Below are positions 15,787 through 22,431 of a stretch of 39,039 nucleotides of DNA, one piece after another (position 1 is the first letter of the stretch; each line of letters opens with the position of its first letter). A model generated the notes under the pieces. That model made no database searches and was not told where the DNA came from. It saw nothing but the letters and a program-made list of their open reading frames with translations. Source of the DNA: CAZSXS01 sp964611385 (lineage in GTDB: Bacteria > Bacillota > Clostridia > Lachnospirales > CAYPQA01); NCBI GenBank assembly GCA_964611385.1, contig CAZSXS010000032.1, positions 1 to 39,039 on the forward strand. Reading direction: 5' to 3'. Both the position numbers and the translations under genes were made by a program.

Positions 15787-16194
15787 CTATCTTCTATACA
15801 ATAAATCAGCCAGTGTTTTATTATCAACATAATCACGGATAACCTTGTCAAGACCCTCCCAAAAAGATAAGGTAAGGCATTTATTGCAACGATGGCATTG
15901 ATTTGGCGAATCTTCTATGCATGCTACTGGAGCCAGACTGCCCTCAATCGTTCTCAATATTTCTCCTGTGTTATATTCCTCTGGAAGCTTTGCCAGCCTA
16001 TATCCACCACCATTACCTCTTAAACTTTTTAAGTATCCGGCTTTATTGAGTTGTGAAATAATCTGCTCAAGGTATTTAACAGTTATATCCTGTCGTTCGG
16101 ATATATCCTTTACAGAAATATATTCGCCTGTATTGTGTTCTGCAAGGTCAAGCATAATTCGTAGGGCATATCGCCCTTTGGTCGATATTTTCAT
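15787..16194 (-). CDS. Rrf2-family transcriptional regulator (IscR/CymR type)
   Basis: A 135-residue DNA-binding protein. The N-terminal winged helix is MKISTKGRYALRIMLDLAEH through the recognition region KYLEQIISQLNKAGYLKSLRGNGGGYRLA, the Rrf2 hallmark. Cysteines at 92, 100, 103 and 106 (ACIEDSPNQCHRCNKC) resemble the cluster-binding loop of IscR, so it may hold a [2Fe-2S] cluster. The C-terminus WEGLDKVIRDYVDNKTLADLL is typical. AAGGAGG precedes the ATG. Its own promoter contains a 21-bp site similar to those at metY and mtaB, implying autoregulation and local control of sulfur and methyl metabolism. CymR itself lacks such cysteines, so IscR-like sensing is the better guess. Confidence 0.88.
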   Translation of the reverse strand: MKISTKGRYALRIMLDLAEHNTGEYISVKDISERQDITVKYLEQIISQLNKAGYLKSLRGNGGGYRLAKLPEEYNTGEILRTIEGSLAPVACIEDSPNQCHRCNKCLTLSFWEGLDKVIRDYVDNKTLADLLYRR

Positions 16195-16215
16195 ATTGCC
16201 ATCCTCCTTATTACT

Positions 16216-16244
16216 ATTATATTATAGGAATAATAGGATATCAA
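16216..16244 (-). promoter_or_regulatory. Promoter of the Rrf2 regulator with internal operator
   Basis: On the minus strand TTGATA (16244-16239), 17 bases and TATAAT (16221-16216). The spacer carries the palindrome TATTAT-TCCT-ATAATA. Over 21 bp (16219-16239) the region agrees with the metY operator at 17 positions, supporting autoregulation. Confidence 0.75.
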
Positions 16245-16331
16245 TGCTTATTACACTTTTTCATGTAATGATATAAAATTAACAGCGTGTTCACACTACA
16301 AAAATCTAATAAAATGTGATATATTGAAAGA

Positions 16332-16400
16332 ATGAAAATAAATGAAGAACAATATCAAAAAATATCAAGTTGTTTACCAAAATTGGCTATAAAACATATT
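16332..16400 (+). pseudogene. IS5-like transposase, N-terminal remnant
   Basis: The opening MKINEEQYQKISSCLPK, preceded by a short AT-rich leader, resembles the start of IS5-group transposases ('...EQY..I...LP..RG...'). Homology ends at about residue 17, after which the frame has no transposase features. Between 16400 and 16700 no gene is recognised on either strand; the stretch is probably degraded insertion-sequence DNA. Confidence 0.35.
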
Positions 16401-16703
16401 GTTTTTTTGGGAAATCAATACAAAAATGTTTACTCTATAAGTCTGGAACTCAACGGCTACTGCCTGATGGCGGTAGGTTGGGTTGCGGCTATAATTATTA
16501 AACGGTATGTGAGAAGTACAAACAGCTGTATCACCTCCAATAGTAGAACTTGATACAGATAATTTCTGCGAAATAATAATTGTAGTAACGCAAGATCTGC
16601 TTTTGCGCTATTAGAGACGCTTTTCTTGGACGTGCTCTTTTTACTATTGATTCTGAGGCGACTGAATAATTACGATTTTTTGATAAGCAAGCCGGATCAT
16701 TAT

Positions 16704-16747
16704 AAAGGGGCTCTGCAAACTCAACTGTGTTTGCAAAGCCCCTTTTA
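16704..16747. terminator. Strong hairpin terminator
   Basis: AAAGGGGCT-TGCAAA pairs with TTTGCA-AGCCCCTTT (one unpaired base on each side), ending in T-rich sequence on the plus strand and T-tailed on the minus strand too. It lies about 80 bases beyond the AraC-type gene, which reads toward it. Confidence 0.65.
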
Positions 16748-16823
16748 TGAAGTTTTAATGCCTTCGCCACTTTTCTTCTTAATTTTAATATTTTTTATTA
16801 CTCCGAACCTACACCGCCTGAGA

Positions 16824-17729
16824 CTATCTTTTAACAATAGGTGCATAAATCTGCATAATGGACTTTACATCTTTCCAGTCTGGGCCGTAAACTTCGATGG
16901 CCGGATACCGATTGAAAGTAGCATAGTTTTTATGCAGTGGCTCATCCGGCAAATCATAGTCTGAAGCGGGTAACCATTTTGAATAAAAAGTACGCCAAAA
17001 ATCACCTGTCCAGATTATTTCAAGCGTTGTGTTAAAAACTGCAAAGTCACAAGCCTCAAATCGACGCCCTACCAGTCCAACGGGAAGATTATCAAGGGTA
17101 CTCACCTCGACGCAGACTATATATTTGCCTGTGTCTTCTATTGTTTCGCTATGCGTTATCCCAAAAGAAACTCCAGGTGCCGTTTGGTCGGGAATCGACT
17201 GGGAAAGGTTTTCACTATTCCATAGCTCCCAAGCCTTTCCGATCGGATCTGTGCCACCTGCGACGCCTAAGTTAATATCCACCTCCACACCAACTAAAAA
17301 GATGGCCTCTTTATGAATGAAGCTTACTTGATTAAAGCAATCCATAAGTTCCATACTTGGTAAATTCTCCTTCCATAAATTTTCTGGAGGGAATGGTTTT
17401 AGACTTGGATTCAGCAATCGAAATTTTGCCGGCGAAATTCCATACATCTGTGTAAAGCTCTTTGTAAAGGCCTGCTGTGATGAAAATCCATGGATAAAGG
17501 TAATTTCTACAATTCGCTTGTTGCTCTCTTTTAAGTCCAGTGCTGCGCGGTAAAGACGATATCGATTTAAATAATTCTTCACCGTATATCCAGTAAACGT
17601 TCGGAACAAAAAAGAAAAGTACGAAGGCGATAAATAGATCTGTTTCGATATATCCTCTATCAAAATCGCTTCATCATGCTTGTTGTGAATGTACAAAGTG
17701 GCTTCATAAATGCTTTGCTTAATATCCAT
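16824..17729 (-). CDS. AraC-family regulator with GyrI-like effector domain
   Basis: A 301-residue transcription regulator of the Rob/'AraC + GyrI-like' type. The N-terminal ~110 residues hold two helix-turn-helix motifs: EAILIEDISKQIYLSPSYFSFLFRTFTGYTVKNYLNRYRL and RIVEITFIHGFSSQQAFTKSFTQMYGISPAKFR. The C-terminal ~165 residues form the small-molecule-binding GyrI-like domain (VGVEVDINLG..., ending YNATFNRYPAIEVYGPDW-like). The start at 17729 has GGAGG seven bases upstream; an adjacent ATG at 17732 is possible. It is divergent from the acetyltransferase gene, 180 bases from that gene's leader ORF, and may sense a drug-like molecule. The ligand is unknown. Confidence 0.85.
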   Translation of the reverse strand: MDIKQSIYEATLYIHNKHDEAILIEDISKQIYLSPSYFSFLFRTFTGYTVKNYLNRYRLYRAALDLKESNKRIVEITFIHGFSSQQAFTKSFTQMYGISPAKFRLLNPSLKPFPPENLWKENLPSMELMDCFNQVSFIHKEAIFLVGVEVDINLGVAGGTDPIGKAWELWNSENLSQSIPDQTAPGVSFGITHSETIEDTGKYIVCVEVSTLDNLPVGLVGRRFEACDFAVFNTTLEIIWTGDFWRTFYSKWLPASDYDLPDEPLHKNYATFNRYPAIEVYGPDWKDVKSIMQIYAPIVKR

Positions 17730-17845
17730 CATGATCCCTCCTACAATATGACTATACCATGAGACCATAAGTGCTGTATTGTCAAAAACAACTAAAACCA
17801 TCATACTGTTTATTCAGTTAAGCCATTTTAGTGAAAACCCGGGGA

Positions 17846-17873
17846 TTGAATAATTTTATATTCGTGATAAAAT
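17846..17873 (+). promoter_or_regulatory. Promoter of the leader-peptide/acetyltransferase transcript
   Basis: TTGAAT (17846-17851), 16 bases and TAAAAT (17868-17873). A transcript from about 17880 would carry a 150-base leader before the acetyltransferase gene. Confidence 0.5.
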
Positions 17874-17898
17874 ACACGCAGAAAAATATTAAACTTTT

Positions 17899-18024
17899 GA
17901 GGTGATCGTATGAATCAGATTCGTTACCCCTGTTAAGCCAAGGCGAGAGCACCTCCAAAAAAGAATGTAAACCTATTTTTCTTAGTCAAACTGAGTAAAG
18001 TATACATTATTCTATTTTGGAGGT
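17899..18024 (+). promoter_or_regulatory. Translational attenuator: two SD sites competing for one anti-SD
   Basis: SD1 (TTTTGAGGTG, 17895-17904) can pair with CACCTC(C)AAAA at 17950-17960. SD2 of the downstream gene (TTTTGGAGGT, 18015-18024) can pair perfectly over ten bases with ACCTCCAAAA (17951-17960). The two pairings exclude each other. A short ORF lies between SD1 and the anti-SD. This is the layout of leader-controlled resistance genes such as ermC and of the aac/aad leader RNA. Confidence 0.65.
17910..17936 (+). CDS. Eight-residue leader peptide
   Basis: ATG at 17910 lies six bases after GAGGTG (17899-17904) and encodes MNQIRYPC followed by TAA. A ribosome held near the end of this ORF would reach the anti-SD at 17950-17956. 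That could expose the SD of the acetyltransferase gene. Whether an antibiotic or amino-acid shortage would stall it is not visible. Confidence 0.55.
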   Translation: MNQIRYPC

Positions 18025-18029
18025 TCATT

Positions 18030-18572
18030 ATGGAAATTATAAACATGAACAAACTGAACGATATGCAACTCACACAGGCAGCGCAAATGCTTACAGACGA
18101 ACTTCCGCTCGGCTGGCCCACTCTCACAGAGGCAATGGCTGAAATTACAGAACTATGGAGTAGCGAAGCAGGCTCCTTGCTCCTCGCCGCTGTTGAGCAA
18201 GGTGAAGTGCTTGGCTGGAGTGGAATTTTACCGCACTATGACGGCAAAGTGTTTGAACTCCATCCTCTGGTTGTGCGACGAGATCAGCAGAGAAAGGGCA
18301 TCGGCAGTATGCTCGTAAACGAGCTTGCAAAAGCTGCACGTGAAAAAGGCGGGCTGACCCTTTGGCTTGGTGCTAATGATGAAAAACCCGGCGGTGAAAC
18401 TTCTTTTGCAAATGTGGATTTGTTTGACAATCTACCGAAGCGTATACAAGAATTCGAACCAGGTACGCATCAGGCTGCGTTCTATATGAAACTCGGCTTC
18501 AAAATAATAGGGGTTATGCCGAATGCAAGCGGAGTAGGCAAGCCGGATATTTATCTTGCAAAGTACTTGTAA
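18030..18572 (+). CDS. GNAT acetyltransferase, AAC(6')-I-like
   Basis: A 180-residue GNAT-fold acetyl-CoA-dependent acetyltransferase. The acetyl-CoA pyrophosphate-binding motif is RRDQQRKGIGSMLV. The region after it (LWLGANDE, then ETSFANVDLF, HQAAFYMKLGFKIIGVMPNASGVGKPDIYLAKYL) resembles aminoglycoside 6'-N-acetyltransferases, which share the Phe-Tyr-x-Lys-Leu-Gly and Pro-Asp-Ile ending. Substrate specificity cannot be read from this, and many chromosomal relatives are not resistance enzymes. SD GGAGGT lies five bases before the ATG. The upstream leader peptide and anti-SD suggest inducible translation. A strong terminator follows. Confidence 0.8.
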   Translation: MEIINMNKLNDMQLTQAAQMLTDELPLGWPTLTEAMAEITELWSSEAGSLLLAAVEQGEVLGWSGILPHYDGKVFELHPLVVRRDQQRKGIGSMLVNELAKAAREKGGLTLWLGANDEKPGGETSFANVDLFDNLPKRIQEFEPGTHQAAFYMKLGFKIIGVMPNASGVGKPDIYLAKYL

Positions 18573-18624
18573 GAGAATTAGCTTTACCACGATAGCCAGG
18601 CGAAAAGGAATATTCAGGCTAGTG

Positions 18625-18667
18625 AAGGAGAGCTTTGTGTTTGCAAAAGCACAAAGCTCTCCTTTTT
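18625..18667 (+). terminator. Intrinsic terminator after the acetyltransferase gene
   Basis: AAGGAGAGCTTTGTG (18625-18639) pairs perfectly with CACAAAGCTCTCCTT (18650-18664), followed by T residues. Confidence 0.9.
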
Positions 18668-18696
18668 AAAATTCATAAAATAAATCGGAGGACAGC

Positions 18697-19656
18697 ATGA
18701 AAAAAATAAAAGTCGGGCTCTATTACAATTATTGTGGCCACCAGATACACCAGCTGCTTGAAGACCACCCCCGTGCCGAAATCGGCGCAATTGTGGGTAT
18801 CAAAAAAGAAAGCCTTTCAGAGGCTATTCAAAACAATAAAGACATACGCTACTACGACACGCTGGAAGCATTGCTGGCAGACGAGAGCATAGAAATCGTC
18901 TCTCTCTGCTCCCCAAATAGAAGGAAACAGGCTGACGATGCCATCCAATGCTTAAATGCTGGAAAGCATGTCTACGCCGAAAAACCCTGTGCCATGACAG
19001 AAGCGGACCTGGACAGGATACTGGAGGCAGCAAAACAAAACAAGCGCAGCTTCCATGAAATGGCAGAAACCGCCTTATCGCCAGTCTGCCTAAAAATGAG
19101 GGAGCTTATTCAGTCGGGTCAGATCGGAACGGTGGTACAGGTCTTTGCCCAAAAGTCCTACCCTTACCATGACAAGCGTCCGCAGGACGAGAACCTGGAC
19201 GGGGGCTTAATTATGCAGAGTGGAATCCATGCTGTTCGCTTTGTGGAACATGTGACGGGTCTTAAAATAACAGAAGTCAAAGCCTTTGAAACGACCCTTG
19301 GAAATCCTCATGACGGAGACTTGCATATGGCAGCTTCCTTACTCTTTAAGCTCAGCAACGGAGGCGTTGGCTCCATCATCGCAAACTATCTCAACCAAAA
19401 AGGTTTTGGACACTGGGGAAACGAGCATTTGAGAATTTTCGGCACAAAGGGCTTTGTAGAGTTTACAGATGCCGCCACCCAGACGCGGCTGGTTATCGGC
19501 GACAAGGACTATGGCCCTTTAAACTTACCCCCCAAGGGAAAAGAATTCTTCGATTACATGCTTGACAACATTTACAAAGGCGAACCCATGCCCTTTTCTC
19601 TGGAAGATGAGCTACACTGCACCCGAGTTGTAATCCGAGCAAAGGAATCAAGATAA
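18697..19656 (+). CDS. Gfo/Idh/MocA-family oxidoreductase
   Basis: A 319-residue NAD(P)-dependent oxidoreductase, usually acting on sugars, inositols or related alcohols. The N-terminal Rossmann domain (1-120) contains the family motif AEKPCAMT (Glu-Lys-Pro near residue 97) and the earlier VSLCSPNRRKQADDAIQCLNAGKHV block. The C-terminal alpha/beta domain includes GGLIMQSGIHAVRFVEHV, where the histidine in the family's GxxxxxGxH-like motif is likely catalytic. The glycine-rich dinucleotide loop is degenerate: KVGLYYNYCGHQ replaces the expected GxGxxG, which may change cofactor binding. The start has GGAGG 7-8 bases upstream. It stands alone between terminators, so its substrate is unknown. Confidence 0.85.
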   Translation: MKKIKVGLYYNYCGHQIHQLLEDHPRAEIGAIVGIKKESLSEAIQNNKDIRYYDTLEALLADESIEIVSLCSPNRRKQADDAIQCLNAGKHVYAEKPCAMTEADLDRILEAAKQNKRSFHEMAETALSPVCLKMRELIQSGQIGTVVQVFAQKSYPYHDKRPQDENLDGGLIMQSGIHAVRFVEHVTGLKITEVKAFETTLGNPHDGDLHMAASLLFKLSNGGVGSIIANYLNQKGFGHWGNEHLRIFGTKGFVEFTDAATQTRLVIGDKDYGPLNLPPKGKEFFDYMLDNIYKGEPMPFSLEDELHCTRVVIRAKESR

Positions 19657-19671
19657 GAAAGAGGTCTTACT

Positions 19672-19790
19672 AAAACCGTAGGGGTACAAAGAGTTGTCCA
19701 ACTCTTTGTACCCCCACACCCCCCATCCTCATCTTTCAAAAAAGCCGGACATTGAGGGCGGTATTGATTCCACGGAAATTTTGAAAGACC
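19672..19790 (+). repeat. F2 repeat, full-length copy
   Basis: Begins TAAAACCGTA, then a perfect 16-bp hairpin (GGGGTACAAAGAGTTG at 19681-19696 and its complement at 19699-19714). A C-rich run (CCCCCACACCCCCC) follows, then the core TTTCAAAAAAGCCGGACA...CGGAAATTTTGAAAG. The minus strand carries several G-runs. Confidence 0.75.
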
Positions 19791-19792
19791 CA

Positions 19793-19841
19793 AAAAAAGC
19801 TGTAGTGAACGATTTTTAATCGTCAACACTACAGCTTTTTT
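19793..19841. terminator. Bidirectional terminator hairpin
   Basis: AAAAAGCTGTAGTG pairs with CACTACAGCTTTTT, with an inner ACGATT/AATCGT stem. T-runs occur on both strands, between the oxidoreductase gene (plus) and the XRE regulator gene (minus). Confidence 0.8.
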
Positions 19842-20052
19842 AGTATGGTTTTTTAATTTCTGTCCTGTCCAGCAAATAATCAACGCTTACTTGATAAAAG
19901 TCAGCTAGCTTGATCAGCATTTCAGCAGTAAACAGGATCTTGCCGTTTTCATATTGGGAATAGGTGTTTTGAGCAATATTCAAAACTTTTGCTAGCTCTG
20001 CTTGCGTATAATCCTTATCCTCCCGCAAATCTCTGATGTGCTTAAAGATCAT
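19840..20052 (-). CDS. Small XRE-family (Cro/cI-type) regulator
   Basis: A 70-residue protein that is essentially one helix-turn-helix domain: IRDLREDKDYTQAELAKVLNIAQNTYSQYENGKILFTAEMLIKLADFYQVSVDYLLDRTE. The recognition helix is around QNTYSQYENG. The start at 20052 follows GTGAGG; an upstream GTG at 20064 lies within that site. It has no extra sensor domain. A perfect 15-bp inverted repeat lies 25 bases upstream between two divergent promoters and is the obvious candidate operator. Confidence 0.85.
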   Translation of the reverse strand: MIFKHIRDLREDKDYTQAELAKVLNIAQNTYSQYENGKILFTAEMLIKLADFYQVSVDYLLDRTEIKKPY

Positions 20053-20068
20053 GATCCTCACCAAAAAT

Positions 20069-20122
20069 ATTATAATTATCTGGATTGCAGATATTGACTT
20101 TTATCTGCAATCCAGATAAAAT
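20069..20122. promoter_or_regulatory. Divergent promoters around a 15-bp perfect inverted repeat
   Basis: ATCTGGATTGCAGAT (20078-20092) and ATCTGCAATCCAGAT (20103-20117) are exact inverted copies with a 10-base spacer. On the plus strand TTGACT (20094-20099), 17 bases and TAAAAT (20117-20122) form a promoter whose spacer is the right arm. On the minus strand TATAAT (20074-20069) serves the XRE gene with a poor -35. Probably an autoregulatory XRE operator. Confidence 0.65.
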
Positions 20123-20139
20123 TATGCAAGGTGATGAAG

Positions 20140-20202
20140 ATGCGATGCATTGTATGTGAAATAATTTTTGTGTGTACTGGAAAAATTCTACTTGCATTTT
20201 GA
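20140..20202 (+). CDS. 20-residue hydrophobic small ORF (tentative)
   Basis: ATG at 20140, with AAGGTGATGAAG directly upstream, lies 18 bases after the plus-strand -10 element. It encodes a 20-residue hydrophobic peptide with Cys at 3, 6 and 12 (MRCIVCEIIFVC...). No family is recognised. It would be controlled by the same operator as the XRE gene. It could equally be chance. Confidence 0.25.
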   Translation: MRCIVCEIIFVCTGKILLAF

Positions 20203-20339
20203 AAAGAATTGAGCTCAGCTCAAGCGGCATCAAAGTGCGATTCTTGTTCCCATTAATGAGTCCTACTTGAATCGGAGAAGGAAGGAAGTGCTGAAACTTT
20301 ACAACGAGATTAACTTTAGAAATTAAAAAATTTTTCCAC

Positions 20340-20368
20340 TTGAAATTCGCTTTGGGCTGTAGTATAAT
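20340..20368 (+). promoter_or_regulatory. Strong sigma-A promoter of a structured RNA
   Basis: TTGAAA (20340-20345), exactly 17 bases and TATAAT (20363-20368). The predicted start is near 20375. No ORF with a ribosome-binding site follows until mcsA at 20717. Confidence 0.8.
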
Positions 20369-20375
20369 CCATTCA

Positions 20376-20666
20376 ACTTAAATTCCTGGATAGTTCGATA
20401 ACCTACTATTTTGAACCTACAAAACTCATAAGGGAGTCTTCCCTTTTAAATAATACGTCAGGCCACATCTCTAAATCCCAAGGCCGTCCATGATCTTTGG
20501 ATCATGGCGGTTGATCGGTCAGTGGAAGGCGGAAAAATTTATCGGAGACACCCACCTAGCTTAGGCTAGGTGTCAAAATATAGGACCGGCTTTCCGGGTA
20601 TTTTTAGCCCCAGGCTTAGCACTCACTAGTGTCGATGGCTAACAAGGCCTGTCTTCAGGAAAGCGT
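20376..20666 (+). ncRNA. Structured noncoding RNA candidate, possibly 6S RNA-like
   Basis: About 290 bases with no credible ORF but many perfect stems. The ends can close (TTCCTG at 20383-20388 with CAGGAA at 20656-20661). Inner hairpins include CCATGATC/GATCATGG, CACCTAGC/GCTAGGTG, CCGG/CCGG and TTAGCC/GGCTAA. The 5' part (CCTGGATAGTTCG..., later TTTGAACCTAC...AAGGGAG) is reminiscent of 6S RNA, but the length exceeds the usual ~190 bases and the match is from memory. SRP RNA, tmRNA and RNase P signatures were not found. It could also be a long leader of mcsA-mcsB-clpC, taking the place where ctsR usually lies. Confidence 0.55.
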
Positions 20667-20716
20667 TTTGTTTAAATATCTACATATTGGTTATATTATG
20701 AGTAGGGGTGTTAAAA

Positions 20717-21226
20717 ATGTTATGTGAGAGATGTCAGCAAAAACAAGCAACCGTTCATATGCAACAAATTTTTAACGGAGAAAAAACAGAAGTTCATGTC
20801 TGCCAGGATTGTGCTGGACAAATGGATTTCCCAATTTCTTTTGACCATATTTTCCATGGGTTTTTAGATTCTATGTTTTCTGCGGGAAACATGGAAGGGT
20901 TGCAAGAGCTTGGTGCGAAGAAACTGATGTGCGAGGCTTGCGGAATGACCTATGAGGATATCAAAAAGAGTGGAAGACTTGGCTGCGAAAACTGTTACCA
21001 CGCCTTTCGAAAAGAGCTGGACTCCATTTTAAGGAATGTGCAAGGCAGTAACCAGCATGAGGGGAAGTTTCCAAAACGAGCGGGACTGGACCTTTACCTT
21101 AAACGCGAAATAGATAAACTGAAGCTAGAACAACTCAAAGCGATTGAAAATGAAGAATACGAGGAAGCAGCCCGAATTAGGGATTTAATCAAGCAAAGAG
21201 AAAGCGAAGCAAGGAGGCTTGAATAA
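20717..21226 (+). CDS. mcsA: Protein-arginine kinase activator McsA
   Basis: Partner and activator of McsB. 169 residues with paired zinc-type CxxC motifs: CERC and CQDC in the N-terminal part, then CEAC and CENC (LMCEACGMTYEDIKKSGRLGCENCYHAF). The C-terminal UVR domain is DKLKLEQLKAIENEEYEEAARIRDLIKQRE. Length matches the family. The start at 20717 has AGGGGTG seven bases upstream; a GTG nine bases earlier lies inside that site. The stop overlaps the mcsB start by one base. The heat-shock repressor gene ctsR, usually first in this operon, is absent and no CtsR box (GGTCAAA repeats) was seen. Confidence 0.93.
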   Translation: MLCERCQQKQATVHMQQIFNGEKTEVHVCQDCAGQMDFPISFDHIFHGFLDSMFSAGNMEGLQELGAKKLMCEACGMTYEDIKKSGRLGCENCYHAFRKELDSILRNVQGSNQHEGKFPKRAGLDLYLKREIDKLKLEQLKAIENEEYEEAARIRDLIKQRESEARRLE

Positions 21227-22257
21227 TGAACTGGTACGAATCAATCAAAACCGACAATTCTGTCATCATTTCTTCCAGGATACGGCTTGCTAGGAATATG
21301 AAAAAATATCCCTTCTATGTAAAGCTATCCAACACCGATTCACAGAAAATGGTGGACGAACTACAAAACGAAATTGTAAGCGAGACCAATTATTTACAGC
21401 CTGTGAATGTAGCAGCGAAGAATGAGTGGGAAAGACGTGCTTTAATGGAAAAGCATATCGTCAGTCCGGAGTTTTTGAGAAGCAATAAGCCCAAGGGGCT
21501 TCTGGTCAGTGTGGACGAAAGCATATCCATTATGCTTAATGAAGAAGATCATATACGGATTCAAACCATCTTCCCGGGGGACGAAATGCATGAGGCCCTG
21601 GACATGGCGGATAAAATAGATAATTTAATAGAAGAAAAAGTTGAATTTGCCTTTGATAAGGACTACGGGTATCTAAGCTCCTGTCCTACCAATACGGGCA
21701 CTGGCCTTCGGGCCTCCTTTATGCTGCATATTCCCTTGTTGGAAAAAACCGGTCAGCTCAGAAACTTGATTCAAGCCTTGGGCAAATTCGGTATGATCGT
21801 TCGGGGAATTTACGGGGAAGGAAGTGAACCCTTAGGCAATATTTATCAGATTTCCAACCAAGTCACCATGGGGAAATCAGATAAAGATATTATTTTGAGT
21901 CTGATTAATGTCACCAATCAGATTTTGGAGAAAGAAAATAACATTCGGGAAAAGGTTTTTTCTGAAAAAAACAGTGATCTGATAGATAGTATTTACCGTG
22001 CCTACGGTACCTTAACCCATGCAAGACGCTTAAGTAGCAAAGAAGCCCTAATGCTTCTTTCGGATGTCCGCCTTGGCTTTATTGCAGGTGTTTTAGATTT
22101 ACCGAAGCCAAAGCTTCATTTTTACCATTTGATGATGAATATTCAGCCAGGAAGTCTGACGATTAAGACAGGCTCGGATGTTGAGGCTCAGCGTGACATT
22201 GCCCGTGCAGCCTATTTACGGTCAATGTTTCAAGAAGGCAAAATTCAAGAAAACTAA
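21226..22257 (+). CDS. mcsB: Protein-arginine kinase McsB
   Basis: Phosphorylates arginines on misfolded proteins, marking them for ClpC-ClpP. 343 residues of the ATP:guanido phosphotransferase fold. The motif SSRIRLARNMKKYPF is near residue 16, the catalytic cysteine region is GYLSSCPTNTGTGLRAS, and YQISNQVTMGKSD follows. Length is close to the ~355 of Bacillus. AAGGAGG lies eight bases before the ATG, which overlaps the mcsA stop (TAATG), so translation is coupled. A 173-base gap filled largely by an F1 repeat separates it from clpC. Confidence 0.95.
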   Translation: MNWYESIKTDNSVIISSRIRLARNMKKYPFYVKLSNTDSQKMVDELQNEIVSETNYLQPVNVAAKNEWERRALMEKHIVSPEFLRSNKPKGLLVSVDESISIMLNEEDHIRIQTIFPGDEMHEALDMADKIDNLIEEKVEFAFDKDYGYLSSCPTNTGTGLRASFMLHIPLLEKTGQLRNLIQALGKFGMIVRGIYGEGSEPLGNIYQISNQVTMGKSDKDIILSLINVTNQILEKENNIREKVFSEKNSDLIDSIYRAYGTLTHARRLSSKEALMLLSDVRLGFIAGVLDLPKPKLHFYHLMMNIQPGSLTIKTGSDVEAQRDIARAAYLRSMFQEGKIQEN

Positions 22258-22290
22258 AAATTGAAGGATATAAAATAAGGTAAACGAATA

Positions 22291-22402
22291 ATCTATACTC
22301 AGTCTCTTAAACATTTACCAAGCCGCCATTATTCAACCCAGATTCATTTCTATTGTTTTGGGCACGGCGGCTTTGCAAAGCTGAACGTGACTGAATAATA
22401 TC
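22291..22402 (-). repeat. F1 repeat, full-length, between mcsB and clpC
   Basis: Reads ATCTATACTCAGTCTCTTAAAC...ACCAAGCCGCC...GGCGGCTTTGCAAAGCTGAACGTGACTGAATAAT. The two halves are imperfect inverted copies and fold into a long hairpin in the mcsB-clpC transcript. Confidence 0.85.
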
Positions 22403-22431
22403 GGATAAAATTTTTATAAAGGAGGATACAT

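Noticed and set aside
16531..16770. 79-codon minus-strand ORF
   Set aside because: No ribosome-binding site, it runs through a strong terminator hairpin, and the translation has no recognisable family; probably degraded insertion-sequence DNA.
20376..20666. SRP RNA, tmRNA or RNase P RNA
   Set aside because: The diagnostic SRP tetraloop region (GGTCCGGAAGGAAGCAGC), the tmRNA tRNA-like 3' end and the RNase P GAGGAAAGTCC block are all absent.
20660..20716. CtsR operator before mcsA
   Set aside because: No tandem GGTCAAA heptads are present on either strand in this interval.
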